In this document: positions 23,029 to 33,720 of the stretch, in pieces
How positions within the stretch are numbered: position 1 is the stretch's first letter
Layout: every line of letters starts with the position of its first letter
From: Psilocybe azurescens
Lineage: Eukaryota > Basidiomycota > Agaricomycetes > Agaricales > Agrocybaceae
DNA length: 42,064 bases
NCBI GenBank assembly: GCA_023853785.1
Contig: JAJIRX010000111.1
Span: 1-42,064 of the forward strand
Reading direction: 5' to 3'
The notes under the pieces: model-generated
What the model saw: only the letters and a program-made list of their open reading frames with translations
What the model was told of the DNA's origin: nothing
Databases searched by the model: none
Program-made: the position numbers and the translations under genes

Positions 23029-24528
23029 TCAGAGAAAACTACCGTCATTGTGAGCAGCTGAGGTCCCCGGCAGCATGGCTAATGACGCGCGTTGAAATTT
23101 GAAGGTGGTCATCGAAGGAAATAAAACAGCCAAGTCCTCCGAAACACTCTGACACAGACGTAGAGCAGGCCTATTAGCTATCACCGTCTCCACGTGGGCG
23201 AAGGACTGTAGGAACGAGATCATGAATGGTAACTGCACCGTGCTGGGCTTGGTGACATCGAGGGTAAGTTCCAGAGTTTTCACGCTGGGATATCGACAGG
23301 CGGTGAATATGTCGAATACGAGGGATGGATTGTAATGATCTATCGAGACCCTGAAACGGCGGTTTCTCTGTGTTGGAATTGGATAGGTCGAACACTTGAG
23401 CTTGGGAACGTCGCTTTCGAGAGCGTACACTCCGTTCCATTGTCTCAGCGTGAGGGTAGAGATTAAGTGGTTGTCGAAGAAAGCTTTGAAGTAGCGGATG
23501 AGAACGTCTTTCGCAAGCTTGTCGTCCGCCGTATTTGAGGTGCTAATTCCGTGATGCATACGCTGTGTACAGAAAAGGTCTAGTACGCATCCCGGAGATG
23601 GTATCAGTCTCTGTAAGATGGCCGTGCATATTTTCAACTCCACATCCATAAACACGATCTCCTGAAGACACGGCCGCTGGATGACATTGAGATCATCGTG
23701 AATTCCTTCCAGTGTGTTGTCTTTGTACATTTTCCCGACAGTTAGAGATTCGAGTACAGGCATGTGCGAGATGACCTCAAGTATCTCGGAGACACTGATC
23801 GGCAGCTTCGATGATGGAAAGATGCCGAAGCAACGAATATGGCTAAACCAACTAATCCGAGTATCGAACAGCAACTGTTCGACGTAGAACTCGCGCAAAG
23901 AAGGTGCATCGTTGGCAAATATAGAACCGTGGGGTAGAATCGAGGTCGAAGACAGTGTTCGTGGGTGGAATCGAAGTTTAAGTGACTGGAGAAATGGAGA
24001 CGGACGGGTCAAGAAATTCCATGTTTCTGGCTTGAAGACGTGAGGGTGGTACACGTCCACGTCGATGATGCGCACCCGACTCCAATGGTTTACGATGAGA
24101 TGGTGGAAGAAGTCCCTTGATGTACGGTGGTAGCCCCGAGCGGTCCCTTTTATATGAAGATAGGCGTTTCCTGTTCGTCGAATGACTTCCTCTCTCCAGT
24201 GGTCGGCTTCTTGGTCTAGTTCCTGAAGATCGATGGCTCTCGCCCAAATCGACGAAGATGACAGAATGGTCTGGCGCCATAGATGGCAGACCTGGGAGCA
24301 ATATCGTGCGGTTGTCATGGCTCTGTGCACCCCCATACCCTCCACCTGACTCTCTCCCAAATCGCATCCTTCGTCAATATCTGTGTTCATCCGGAATATC
24401 AAGTAAAGAAGATCAGCATTGAGCTTGAATATGGGAGCGCGCGACGGCTCGTTAACCTGCGTTTCCGTTGATGCATGCCTAGATCTCTGGAAGCTCCTGC
24501 AAACGATAGCTAATGTGGTATAGAGCAT
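23029..24528 (-). CDS. F-box-like domain protein
   Basis: A single uninterrupted minus-strand frame of 499 residues. Residues about 30-95 carry the F-box-like pattern: KLNADLLYLIF, then YCSQVCHLWRQTILSS and SSIWARAIDL. The remainder is leucine-rich without strict repeat spacing, with segments such as FLQSLKLRFHP and LREFYVEQLL typical of the degenerate LRR-like tails of Agaricomycete F-box proteins, a heavily expanded family. Such proteins usually link substrates to SCF ubiquitin ligases through Skp1, but the substrate is unknown. No introns, no frame breaks, no signal peptide. The start is the first ATG of the frame. It diverges from the PX gene with about 520 bases between starts. Confidence 0.85.
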   Translation of the reverse strand: MLYTTLAIVCRSFQRSRHASTETQVNEPSRAPIFKLNADLLYLIFRMNTDIDEGCDLGESQVEGMGVHRAMTTARYCSQVCHLWRQTILSSSSIWARAIDLQELDQEADHWREEVIRRTGNAYLHIKGTARGYHRTSRDFFHHLIVNHWSRVRIIDVDVYHPHVFKPETWNFLTRPSPFLQSLKLRFHPRTLSSTSILPHGSIFANDAPSLREFYVEQLLFDTRISWFSHIRCFGIFPSSKLPISVSEILEVISHMPVLESLTVGKMYKDNTLEGIHDDLNVIQRPCLQEIVFMDVELKICTAILQRLIPSPGCVLDLFCTQRMHHGISTSNTADDKLAKDVLIRYFKAFFDNHLISTLTLRQWNGVYALESDVPKLKCSTYPIPTQRNRRFRVSIDHYNPSLVFDIFTACRYPSVKTLELTLDVTKPSTVQLPFMISFLQSFAHVETVIANRPALRLCQSVSEDLAVLFPSMTTFKFQRASLAMLPGTSAAHNDGSFL

Positions 24529-25048
24529 CTGTCCAGAATTGCGGTGAGATGGGTGTCGGGAGATAGGTCAATGAGAGGGAAACTCATCTAGAACTAGAAT
24601 CACACACCAATTCTGGAATCTTTTCACGGAAGGCAGATTGTGTGGATATACATAGTTGGACATGATGCAATAGGTGCAATACCCGAACAAGTTCGGGAGT
24701 CGGTATACTTTTTACTTGTTAATTTGACGGTCAGACTCGGACATCGTTTCCCCATGGACCTTCATTAATCATTAACGGCATCAAGCCGGTACAGTTGATG
24801 CCGACAAAAGGGGTGACTTTTTCGATGATTTGTCATACTATCCGTCTATTTTCCGCTGGACGTGTGGACTAGCTCTGACTTGCATTTCTTGAACTGGTTC
24901 TGTCGATGAGGACACCGATTGAACCATTTCGTACAGTGTCATGCCCACTTGAACCCATAAATTTGAGCGTTTTCTCAATCAGGGGCATCGCTTTCATCAT
25001 TACATTCTCAGAAGCCTTCTAGTTGAACGGACCCGGGAAACGCTATTC
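24529..25048. promoter_or_regulatory. divergent promoter region, F-box and PX genes
   Basis: The two ATGs point away from each other across 520 bases. No clear TATA box or operator-like repeat is visible; control elements are inferred from layout only. Confidence 0.4.
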
Positions 25049-26121
25049 ATGGAACGAAGCTATCACCAAACCATCGCGGAAGGTGCACAAGATGGCCCGC
25101 TCACGGATGGGGCGATGAAAAACTCCTCGAAGCTTTTGACTCGTTCACCGAGTTCAACTGTCTCAGTCTCAGCCACGGTAGCCACTGGGTCGGCACCCAC
25201 TTCTTCTCCGAAATCGACGAAAAATCAAGTCTTCGAGGCTCTATCTCATCGACCGGGACAAGTATCAGGTGCTGATGTGTACGATGCAGTTACAAACTCC
25301 ACGCCAGCACCCACTCAGAGTACTAGCGGCCACCCATTTGCTCATACAACTGCCAAGTTGGTGCTCATCCCTTCAGTTTCGACCGTGGATGGCATCAACG
25401 TAGAAGAAGAAGCTAGGCTATACGACGAACTAAGCAGAAACTACGAAGATGTGACCGACGACGTGAGTGATGAACCTTTGGTAAATATATAGATCCTAAT
25501 CTCATTACATTCTTCAGTTTACGCGATCCAATACCCCTGTACGAAACCAGGCTAGACCTGTAAAGCCATCTTCATCCAATCGCCCTCGACCACGTTCTCT
25601 CCCTCCTGAATCCATTTTCTCTGCCGACATCTTCCTCGCAGACAACACTGGCAGCACGCCGATCGGTGCAGCGCCCCTCTTTGCTCAGGACGTGCGCATA
25701 GCCGGCTGGTCGACCGTTGGAGACGGCGGTGGAACGTTCGGATTTGGTTCGAGCAGCAGCAGTAACAAAAGCATCGGAGGCGGAGGTGCCTACGTTGTAT
25801 ACGACTGTGTGATCACGACTCGGGAGGGAACGACGATGCATGTTCTGAAGCGATACAGTGCGTTTGAGGAGTTGAGGGCGAATCTGAAGCGGACTTTGCC
25901 TGTAAGAGGATCGCTCTTCAGCAATTCCTCTCGTTATTGATTTGTCCCAGATATCGTTGCTTCCCCTCCTTCCATCTCTTCCGCCAAAGTCTGCTCTGGG
26001 CCGTTTCCGCCCCGCTTTCCTTGACTCTCGGAGGAAATTACTCCAATTCTTTCTAGCATCTGTGTTGCTTCATCCAGAGATCGGTGGACGTGATGTCGTA
26101 AGAAGGTGGGTGTTAGATTGA
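25049..26121 (+). CDS. PX domain protein (Ypt35-like)
   Basis: Three exons (25049-25462, 25518-25901, 25951-26121) joined by 55 and 49 base introns in phase 0 encode 322 residues. The N-terminal half is Ser/Thr/Pro-rich and disordered, ending in an acidic patch (EEEARLYDELSRNYEDV). From about residue 195 comes the PX fold: IAGWSTVGD, a Gly/Ser loop, AYVVYDCVITTREG, the phosphoinositide-binding KRYSAFEELRANLKRTLP, the proline loop LPPKSALGRFRP, and the helices DSRRKLLQFFLASVLLHP ending VVRRWVLD. PX domains bind PI3P on endosomes and vacuoles.  Ypt35 of yeast, of similar layout, is an adaptor at organelle contact sites, so a membrane-targeting role is likely. Intact. Donor gtgagt at 25463 is preferred over an in-phase gtaaat further on, which would leave a very short intron. 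Confidence 0.88.
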
Positions 26122-26291
26122 ATTGGGCGTTGCGGAAAGTATGTGGATTGCTACAGTTCCTTCTTGTATATCTATTTCAAAATGTATCACCAGGTTTTTT
26201 CAGATAATCGATCTGATTCCCCGTTGCTTCATTTGTCAGGCATCGTAATCTAGAGTTGCCATGATAATCTCTGCAGACACTGACAGCAAGA

Positions 26292-26606
26292 TCAGAGCAA
26301 TGGATTGCGATCCTTGTATTCACCATTTTGCAAGTCCGTCGCGTCGTATGCCTCAAACCTGATATCGTGGCCTCCTACTGACTGAATGGCTTCTGAAAAC
26401 TTGAAGCATCGGATACAACAAACCGATCGTCGTCGACGAAGATAAATACATGATAGTCATGGTCAGGAATTTGCGATACATATGAGACTTTGCAACATTG
26501 TCAACCGCCGGCAGGCTTGATAGGACATCATACGGGAAATCATGTGGCGTTGCAATTCCCTCTTGGTCAGATACGCAATCACCGCCTTCTGGTACACCTA
26601 GGTCTT
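26292..26606 (-). pseudogene. 3' end of an unidentified conserved gene
   Basis: On the minus strand this stretch reads as a coherent C-terminus: VEDLGVPEGGDCVSDQ, then DFPYDVLSSLP, then IPDHDYHVFIFVDDDRF and SFQEAIQSVGGHDIRF, ending NGEYKDRNPLL and TGA at 26294-26292. Two one-base losses must be assumed (A run near 26489-26491 and GG to G near 26391-26395). The composition is far too regular for chance, but I cannot name the family. Its 5' part is missing: the frame starts at an AG acceptor near 26607, and upstream sequence resembles the DUF6534 repeat, so the gene was probably cut by that repeat. It lies tail-to-tail with the PX gene. Confidence 0.5.
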
Positions 26607-26639
26607 CTACAGTCTTAATGAGCGTTTATTTCAGGAGGT

Positions 26640-26780
26640 GATCACCAATATAACTCGACTCCAGGATGGCATTACAGCCACTGTGATGATAGCTATGGTG
26701 AGTTGCTGCAAAAAGTAGCACCCAGGTAAATAATGACCAGGCGAAACTCGAGTTTGCACGGAGGACGAAATAACCTGTAA
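26640..26780 (+). pseudogene. small fragment resembling a DUF6534 gene end
   Basis: The stretch cattacagccactgtgatg followed by atagctatggtgagt closely matches an exon-intron border near 28708-28740 and 33080-33112 in the two DUF6534 copies. Only this short piece is recognisable. It suggests a third, mostly lost copy to the left of copy A. Confidence 0.4.
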
Positions 26781-29313
26781 TCGTTGTCGGCCGCCTGTTC
26801 CAGGCCGCCGTGCGCGCCGTATGATGCATCGAGATCATTTGATCCGTAAACTTGGGTCCTGGAGAATTTTTCTTCTTGGTTGCAGAGCTCCTAGTAAACC
26901 GTACGCTACATGTAAAACATCGGCCATCATCCCATCAGTCCTAAGAAAATATCTGGAGGACTAGGGAGTTTCATGTAAGCCAGTTGTTGTCCATTCTATT
27001 CTTATCAGTTGTGATAAAAGGTATATAGCCGCTGACAGAATGTGCTTTCGACTCCAGCATATCCCTCACTGAAGTATTGCTCTGAATACCTTGCCTAAAT
27101 ATCTGCTTTGAACATTCATTTCACTAAATATTTAACTCATGACTGTCTCAAGCTGGGATATTCCGGAGGATCTCCATGAGGTCTTTCTAGGCTTCATGTT
27201 TGGTGCACTGTGAGAGATGCCTCTTTCTTTGTTAACCCTATTATAGCCATTCTTGACGCTGCGGGTGATTAAGGCTATGTGGGATGTCATTTTTGCAGAC
27301 CTACCAGTACTTCCTCAACTATAAGCGTGATTCATTGCTACGCAAGCTCACGGTGGGTCGCAGAATGCTACGGACTGCACTGTGCAATGTTCAATGCCAT
27401 TTAACTTCTGCATAGGTCTTAGCTGTCTTGTGAGTATCCTCTTATTCGAGCTGCGAAAAGGACATGTTTGATTAACTGTTCGTTGTGGGATCTGAATTTC
27501 AGCCTTCTTCAGTGCATTCATGTAGGATGCTCGGCGCGCCTTATGTACTTCTTTCTCACAAACACCGGATTCTCTAATCTTACGGCAGACTGGTGAGTCG
27601 TAACCTTCTTCAACACACTTTCTGGCCAATTTATTGTGGTGATAGGACTTTGAAGGTTAGTGACTCGGAAGACCCTCATGACATACTGAATTGAAGTACT
27701 CGATGGTAGATTCTTATAGTATCCAAGGTGAGTTACATGTAGAGTGGATGGTTTTGATAAATCTGATATAATGGGATCTGACAAGGTTGCACATATAATG
27801 GTTGTCCATACGTGAGTAGGCGACTTCGCTTTACACCCTAGATTTTACCTAGTGGTCCGCACCGACGTAGATTCTACCTGCATATTATATGGATGTGTAA
27901 GTCTGCTCTTCAGGTTATCTCAGTGAACAAAAGAGATGATTGGAGATAAATGCCTTCGGTTTGCTCTTCAACAGTGGCGCCCAATGCTCCGATGCCGGGG
28001 AAGGTGAGGCGCTTTGTCAAGGTCAGTTTCTCCAAAGTAATGTTAAAGAAAGCGCTTGAGGAGGCCATGTGTGCTCAATTGGGTTTTCTAGTCGTTGTCT
28101 GCAGCAACCTTCTTGTATATACTGGGTGGGTCTCATACAATTTGTTTATACAAACTTATCATTTATGATGAGCTGGCAGCCCTCAGTGGCGGTGAGTACA
28201 GTCATCGTCCCATTTGGGCTCGAGGGGCCTTAATAATCTGGCTACAGTGTACCTAGGATTAATGTGCGTATTTTTGTAAGTCACCATAAATGGACACGAA
28301 TTAAATGTAGTATTTGCAGGTTTCAAGTGAAGCATATATTCATTTATAATGCGCCTCTATTAGTGAGCATACTCAATGATTCAATGTGGCTCAATTTCCA
28401 TATTTAATAGTCATCTTAGAGGCTCGTCTACGTCTTTTTAATATCGGCAGTTGTGATAGATTTCTCTATCGCATCGTTCCTGTCTTTTATCCTCTTCAAG
28501 ACTCTGTTTCGTCCAGGACATGAGAGGTGCGATAGTTATTTAATTTAATTGAATGGTAGATTTTAAAGGTGTTCTACATCTATAGACGTGTTAGAGATGC
28601 GAACTATGTCTCTTTATTTTTCTTAGGAACAGGAGTGGCCACAGCGTGAGCGATACTATATCCTCGTTGCGTATTTGATATTGTTTCATTAACAAACCAA
28701 CTTCAGCATTATAGCCGCGGTGATGATAGCTGTAGTGAGTCTTTCCGGAAATCAACCTGCACAATTATACTCCCCAAGGCTAAACAACTTTTGATACAGT
28801 TCATCTTTGATCCTATGTCAAAGCGATACATGGTCGTAGAATTTATACTTCCGTGTGGTAAGCGCATAGTCCTCGATGGTAATATCGCAGTTGAATTTAA
28901 CGGATCCATCTTCCCAACATTCTCCTGTTCAGTTTATGCCAACTCGATTTTGGCCATGTACGTTAATGATTCCAGTCTGTTCGTTATATCGAACCTTAAT
29001 TGTCGAGCTCAAAAACAGATTCAACGCCAAATCACGACTCAAGAAACAGGTCGAAGCTTCGGCAGAGTTTCATTTGTCGAGATCGATAATATTCGGAGAT
29101 GTCGGAAACAATGTAGATACCCCCAACGGATAGCTGATAACAACGCCCCTAGATCATTAATCATTGGTTGAATATAATTAACGACATTTTAGTGACGTCA
29201 TTGCTCTCTATAAATATGTTGTCATCATTCCAATGCCGCAAAGAAGGGTCTTAGGCCTTAGAATGCACGGACAGGACAAAAATAAGAATAATGTAAGCAT
29301 GGCGGCTCACTGC
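26780..29313 (+). repeat. direct repeat copy A (about 2.5 kb)
   Basis: Aligns by eye, base for base over long runs, with 31097-33720 in the same orientation. Similarity begins at gttgtcggccgcctgttcc (copy B: attgtcagccacctgtgcc) and reaches the edge of the foldback element. Copy A carries the DUF6534 pseudogene at 27139-29150. Confidence 0.9.
27139..29150 (+). pseudogene. DUF6534 integral membrane protein, decayed (copy A)
   Basis: The 5' half splices well: exons 27139-27209, 27274-27352, 27416-27429 and from 27503 to about 27592 encode DIPEDLHEVFLGFMFGALL, GMSFLQTYQYFLNYKRDSLL and FLLQCIHVGCSARLMYFFL. This is the start of the fungal DUF6534 multi-pass membrane family, which is abundant in Agaricomycetes and of unknown function. 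The 3' half survives only as pieces: VIDFSIASFLSFILF near 28450, IIAAVMIAV near 28710-28736, and YANSILAMYVND near 28938-28973, which matches the family's terminal YxNSLLAxLN motif. No single frame joins them. The segment that should follow exon 4 appears on the opposite strand (see the inverted-exon finding). Confidence 0.7.
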
Positions 29314-30335
29314 GGGGTTTCATACTGATAATGTCATTTTCAGTAATTGTTTTTGGTAGAAGTACAGATAAACAAAAACTCCCACTGAAGGTCAACTTTT
29401 TATTATTTAGATCCTATTCACTGTTGTTATACTCTATTTTTTTGTCATGTTCACTTAGTTACAGAAATTTGACCCAGATTGAAGACATTTTGGTTAATCC
29501 CCAGCTTATAAAAATCAGATTTTTATTATTTGACTTTGCAATAAAGGACCTGACAATAATAAAAATTAACATGTCTTTCAGGCTGGATTAGTAATTTTGG
29601 ATAATACCAGTATCCAAGGTTGTCCTAATTTCAATTGTAAGTTTAAAAATAAAGCTCCCTAGAGAATGAGTTGCTTTTTAACAACTCAAGACAGTTGTAG
29701 GTAATTGCCCACTGATCACCCTCTCATTGCCTGCTCATTGCCCTTTGACAAATAAAAGAGGATACACAAGCTGAAGGATAGTGTATTATGTAACAGATCT
29801 ATGCAACAGAATTTGACTGAGAACATTAATCCTGGAAAATATAGTTAGTATTTATTGAAATTTTAATGTCTCATGTAGGCATGGACTGGCAATAAGTATA
29901 CAATGAGTGGGCAATGAAAGGGCAATGAGCAGGCAATCAGTGGGCTATTACTTACAACTGTCTTGAGTTTTTAAAAAGCAAATCATTTTCTAGGGAGCTT
30001 TATTTTTAAACTTACAATTGAAATTAGGACAACCTTGGATACTAGTATGATCTAAAATTACTAATTCAGCCCAAAAGACATGTTGATTTTTATTATTATC
30101 AGGTCCTTTATTGCAAAGTCAAACAATAAAATCTGATTTTATAAGCAAGGGATTAACCCAAAAATTTTCAATCTGGGACAAATTTCTGTAACTAAGTGAA
30201 CATGATAAAACAATGGGGTATAACCACAGTGAATAGGATCTAAATAATAAAAGTTGACTTTCAGTGGGAGTTTTTGTTTATCTGTACTTCTACAAAAAAA
30301 AAATTACTGAAAATGACATTATCAGTATAAAACCT
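29314..30335. mobile_element. foldback / long-inverted-repeat element (MITE-like)
   Basis: The arms 29314-29748 and 29918-30335 are imperfect inverted copies of each other over about 420-435 bases. They start with ggtttcatactgataatgtc on the left and end with its near complement at the right. The middle (about 170 bases) contains repeated ggcaatgag/ctcattgcc motifs. No transposase frame exists, so it is non-autonomous. It sits exactly where similarity between repeat copies A and B ends on the A side, consistent with insertion into that locus. No target duplication is obvious. An 86-codon frame within the left arm is a by-product of AT-rich sequence. Confidence 0.8.
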
Positions 30336-31096
30336 CTGAAGTGCCACTTCATATACAATCCAAGATATGATTAAAGACATTTGCATAGTGTTATAGTCAA
30401 TTTAAATTCAATTTCAAAAACATCCAGACAGTTTTTTGAGTCACTGTAGGTACTAGCCAAAGGCTCAAAAGGTGGGAGAGTACAGCTATAAGTTAGTGAC
30501 AAACAACTCCATTCATTTGCTACTCTGTTGGATTGCTAGTGACTAAAAGTAACAAAGAGGTTGTTTCAGTACACAGTTTCTTAGGGAGAGACTGGTTTAA
30601 CAACTGTATTTGCTGGGGCTTTAAGCTACTAAAACATGTCTCTTATATACAATATCTAATAGTCTGTTGAATAGTAACATGTCCAAAGCCAAGAGGTAGT
30701 AGAATAGGGAAGGTGGATCAGATAGGGGTGTTGGCAAAGGGGGTGAAGTCAACACGATAAGATAAGATAATGGAAAGGTAACGTGATGAGTAACTTAGTA
30801 AGCAAGCAAAGTACCGACCTGTCACAGTTACATAATCAATTAAGTATGCATTGACGTAGGCTTTCACGTTATGGCTGGCATAATGGCTACTCGGTCCCCG
30901 TGAGGGTTATTATAGTACTATATGCCCCTCCTCGTACATGGATTCCTGCCTTTACAGTTCCTCATGAGGTTGGGGATCGGATGGTCTCACTGTGGTTATC
31001 ACTAATTAGAGTGTTCTGGCGATGCTATCTTTTGTGTTTCACTACCATCATCATGATGGCTGGCAGGAATAAAAGCTGTACGTAGGAAGATCGAAA
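30336..31096. other. AT-rich spacer between the foldback element and copy B
   Basis: No convincing gene or repeat partner inside the window. Includes a gataagataagataat run near 30757. It may be part of a larger element or lost sequence of the duplicated locus. Confidence 0.4.
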
Positions 31097-33720
31097 TGAT
31101 CATTGTCAGCCACCTGTGCCACATCGCCGTGAGCGGGGTATGCCTTTAAGTAAAGGGATACTGGTATGCATCAAGATCGTTTGATCCGAAAACTTGGCAC
31201 CTTGAGAATCTTTCTTCTTGATTGAGAGCTCCCGGTAGACCGTACGTTATATATAACACATCAACCATCATCCCATCACAGTATTGGGAGAATTATCTCA
31301 GCTGGAGACGCTCCCCTTCTCCGCGACTAACTGAGGGTTTCATTTAAGCCAGCTGTGGTCGATTCTATTCTTATCAGTGTGATAAAAGAGTAAAGCCACT
31401 GACAGAATGCGCTTTTGACTCCAGCTGTCGCCCATGTATATCGCTACTGAAACGTCGCTCTGAATATTTTGTCTAAATACTTGCTTTGAAGATTCATTGG
31501 ACTATTTAACTCATGATAAACTCAAGCTGGGATATTCCGGAGGATCTCCATGAGGTCTTTCTAGGCTTCATGTTTGGTACATTGTAAGAGATGCCTCTGT
31601 CTTTTGTTAGCCCTACTATAGCGATTCTTGACGCTGTGAATGATCAAAGGTTATGCGGGATGTCATTTTTGCAGGCCTACCAGTACTTCCTCAACTACAA
31701 GGGTGATTCATTATTACGCAAGCTCACGGTGAGTCAGAGAATGCTACGAATTAGACTGTGCAATGTTCAATGGTGTTTAACTTCTTCATAGGTCTTAGCT
31801 GTCTTGTGAGTATCCTCTTATTCGAGCTGCGAAAAGGACATGTTTGATTAACTGTTCGTTGTGGGATCTGAATTTCAGCCTTCTTCAGTGCATTCATGTA
31901 GGATGCTCGGCGCGCCTTATGTACTTCTTTCTCACAAACACCGGATTCTCTAATCTTGCTGCAGATTGGTGAGTCATAACCTTCTTCATCACTCTTTCTA
32001 GCTAACTTTATTGTGGTGATAGGACTTTGAAGGTTAGTGACTCGGAAGACCCTCATGACATACTGAATTGAAGTACTCGATGGTAGATTCTTATAGTATC
32101 CAAGGTGAGTTACATGTAGAGTGGGTGGCTCTCGATAAATCTGATATAATGGGATTTGATAAGGTTGCACATATAATAGTTGTCCATACGTGAGTAGGCG
32201 ACTTCGCTTTACATTCTAGATTTTACTTGATGGTCCGCACCGACGTAGATTCTATCTGCATCTTATATGGATGTGTAAGTCTGCTCTTCAGGTTATCTCA
32301 GTGAACAAAAGAGATGATTGGAGATAAATGCCTTCGGTTTGCTCTTCAACAGTGGCGCCCAATGTTCAAATGTCGGGGAAGGTAGGACGCTTTGTCAAGG
32401 TCAGTTTCTCCAAAGTAATGTTAAAGAAAGCGCCTGGGACGGCCGTGTGTGCTCAATTTCTTTTCTAGTCGTTGTCTGCAGGAACCTTCTTGTATATACT
32501 GGGTGGGTCTCATACAGTTTGTTCACACAAACTTATCACCTATGATGAGCTGGCAGCCCTCAGTGGCGGTGAGTACTCATCGTCCCATTTGGGCTCGAGG
32601 GGCCTTAATAATCTGGCTACTCAGTATTCCTAGGATTAATGTGCGTATTTTTGTAAGTTGCCTGGAATGCACACAAATTAAACGCATTATTTGCAGGTTT
32701 CGAGTGAAGCATATATTCGTTTATAATGCACCTCTATTAGTGAGCATACTCAATGATTCAATGTGGCTCAATTGCCGTATCTAATTGCCGTCTTAGCGAG
32801 TCGTCTACGTCTTTTTAATATCGACAGTTGTGATAGATTTCTCTATCGCATCGTTCCTGTCTTTTATCCTCTTCAAGACTCTGTTTCGTCCAGGACATGA
32901 GAGGTGAGATAGATACTGAATTCATTTGAATAGTAGATCTTTAAAGGTGTTCTACATCTATAGACGTGTTAGAGATGCGAACTATGTTTCTTTATTTTTC
33001 TTAGGAACAGGAGTGGCCACAGCGTGAGCGATACTATATCCCTCGTCGCGTATTTGATATTGTTTCATTAACAAATATTAGCATTATAGCCGCGGTGATG
33101 ATAGCTGTAGTGAGTCCTTCCGGAAATCAACCAGCACAATTATACCGCCCAAGGATACGTAAGCTGAACAACTTCTGATACAGTTTATCTTTGATCCTAT
33201 GTCAAAGCGATACATGGTGGTAGAATTTATTCTTCCGTGTGGTAAGCGCATAGTCATGGATGGTAATATCGCAGTCGAACTTAACAGAGACGTCCTCCCA
33301 ACATTCTCATGTTTAGTGTATGCCAACTCGATTTTGGCCATGTACGTTAATGATTCCAATCTCTTCGTTATATCGATCCTTAACCACTACGCTCGAAAAC
33401 AGATTCAACGCCAAATCACGACTCAAGAAAAAGTCGAAGCTTCAGCAGAGTTTCATTTGTCGAGATCGATAATGTTCGGGGATGTCGGAAATAATTCAGA
33501 TACCCCCAATGGGTAGCTGGTAGTAAGCCCCTGGACCGTTAATCGTTGGTTGGCTGTAATTAACGGCGTTTTAGTGACATCGTTGGCCCTCTATAAATAT
33601 GTTGTCAGCATTCCACCGCCGCAAAGAAGGGTCTTAGGCCTTAGAACGTATTTACAACGAAAATAAGAATAACGTACATAAGCGAAGACTACGCGGCTCA
33701 TCGGTGCTCTGGCTTTGAAA
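31097..33720 (+). repeat. direct repeat copy B (about 2.6 kb)
   Basis: Same orientation as copy A and highly similar through introns and exon remnants alike, with scattered substitutions and a few short indels. Similarity outside exons shows this is a segmental duplication rather than conservation of two genes. Confidence 0.9.
31513..33515 (+). pseudogene. DUF6534 integral membrane protein, decayed (copy B)
   Basis: Exons 31513-31583, 31650-31728, 31792-31805 and 31879-31968 parallel copy A and keep their frame: DIPEDLHEVFLGFMFGTLL, GMSFLQAYQYFLNYKGDSLL, then FLLQCIHVGCSARLMYFFL. The 3' half is broken in the same way as copy A, ending with VYANSILAMYVND at about 33319-33357. The same internal segment lies on the wrong strand (minus, about 31985-32170). 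Shared damage means the decay of the 3' half predates the duplication, whereas the intact 5' exons in both copies suggest it is not very old. The function of the family is unknown; several membrane-spanning helices are expected. Confidence 0.7.

Noticed and set aside
29331..29591. 86-codon frame in the foldback arm
   Set aside because: The sequence is part of a long inverted repeat, the product is AT-driven (Phe/Leu/Ile), and the mate arm does not keep it open.
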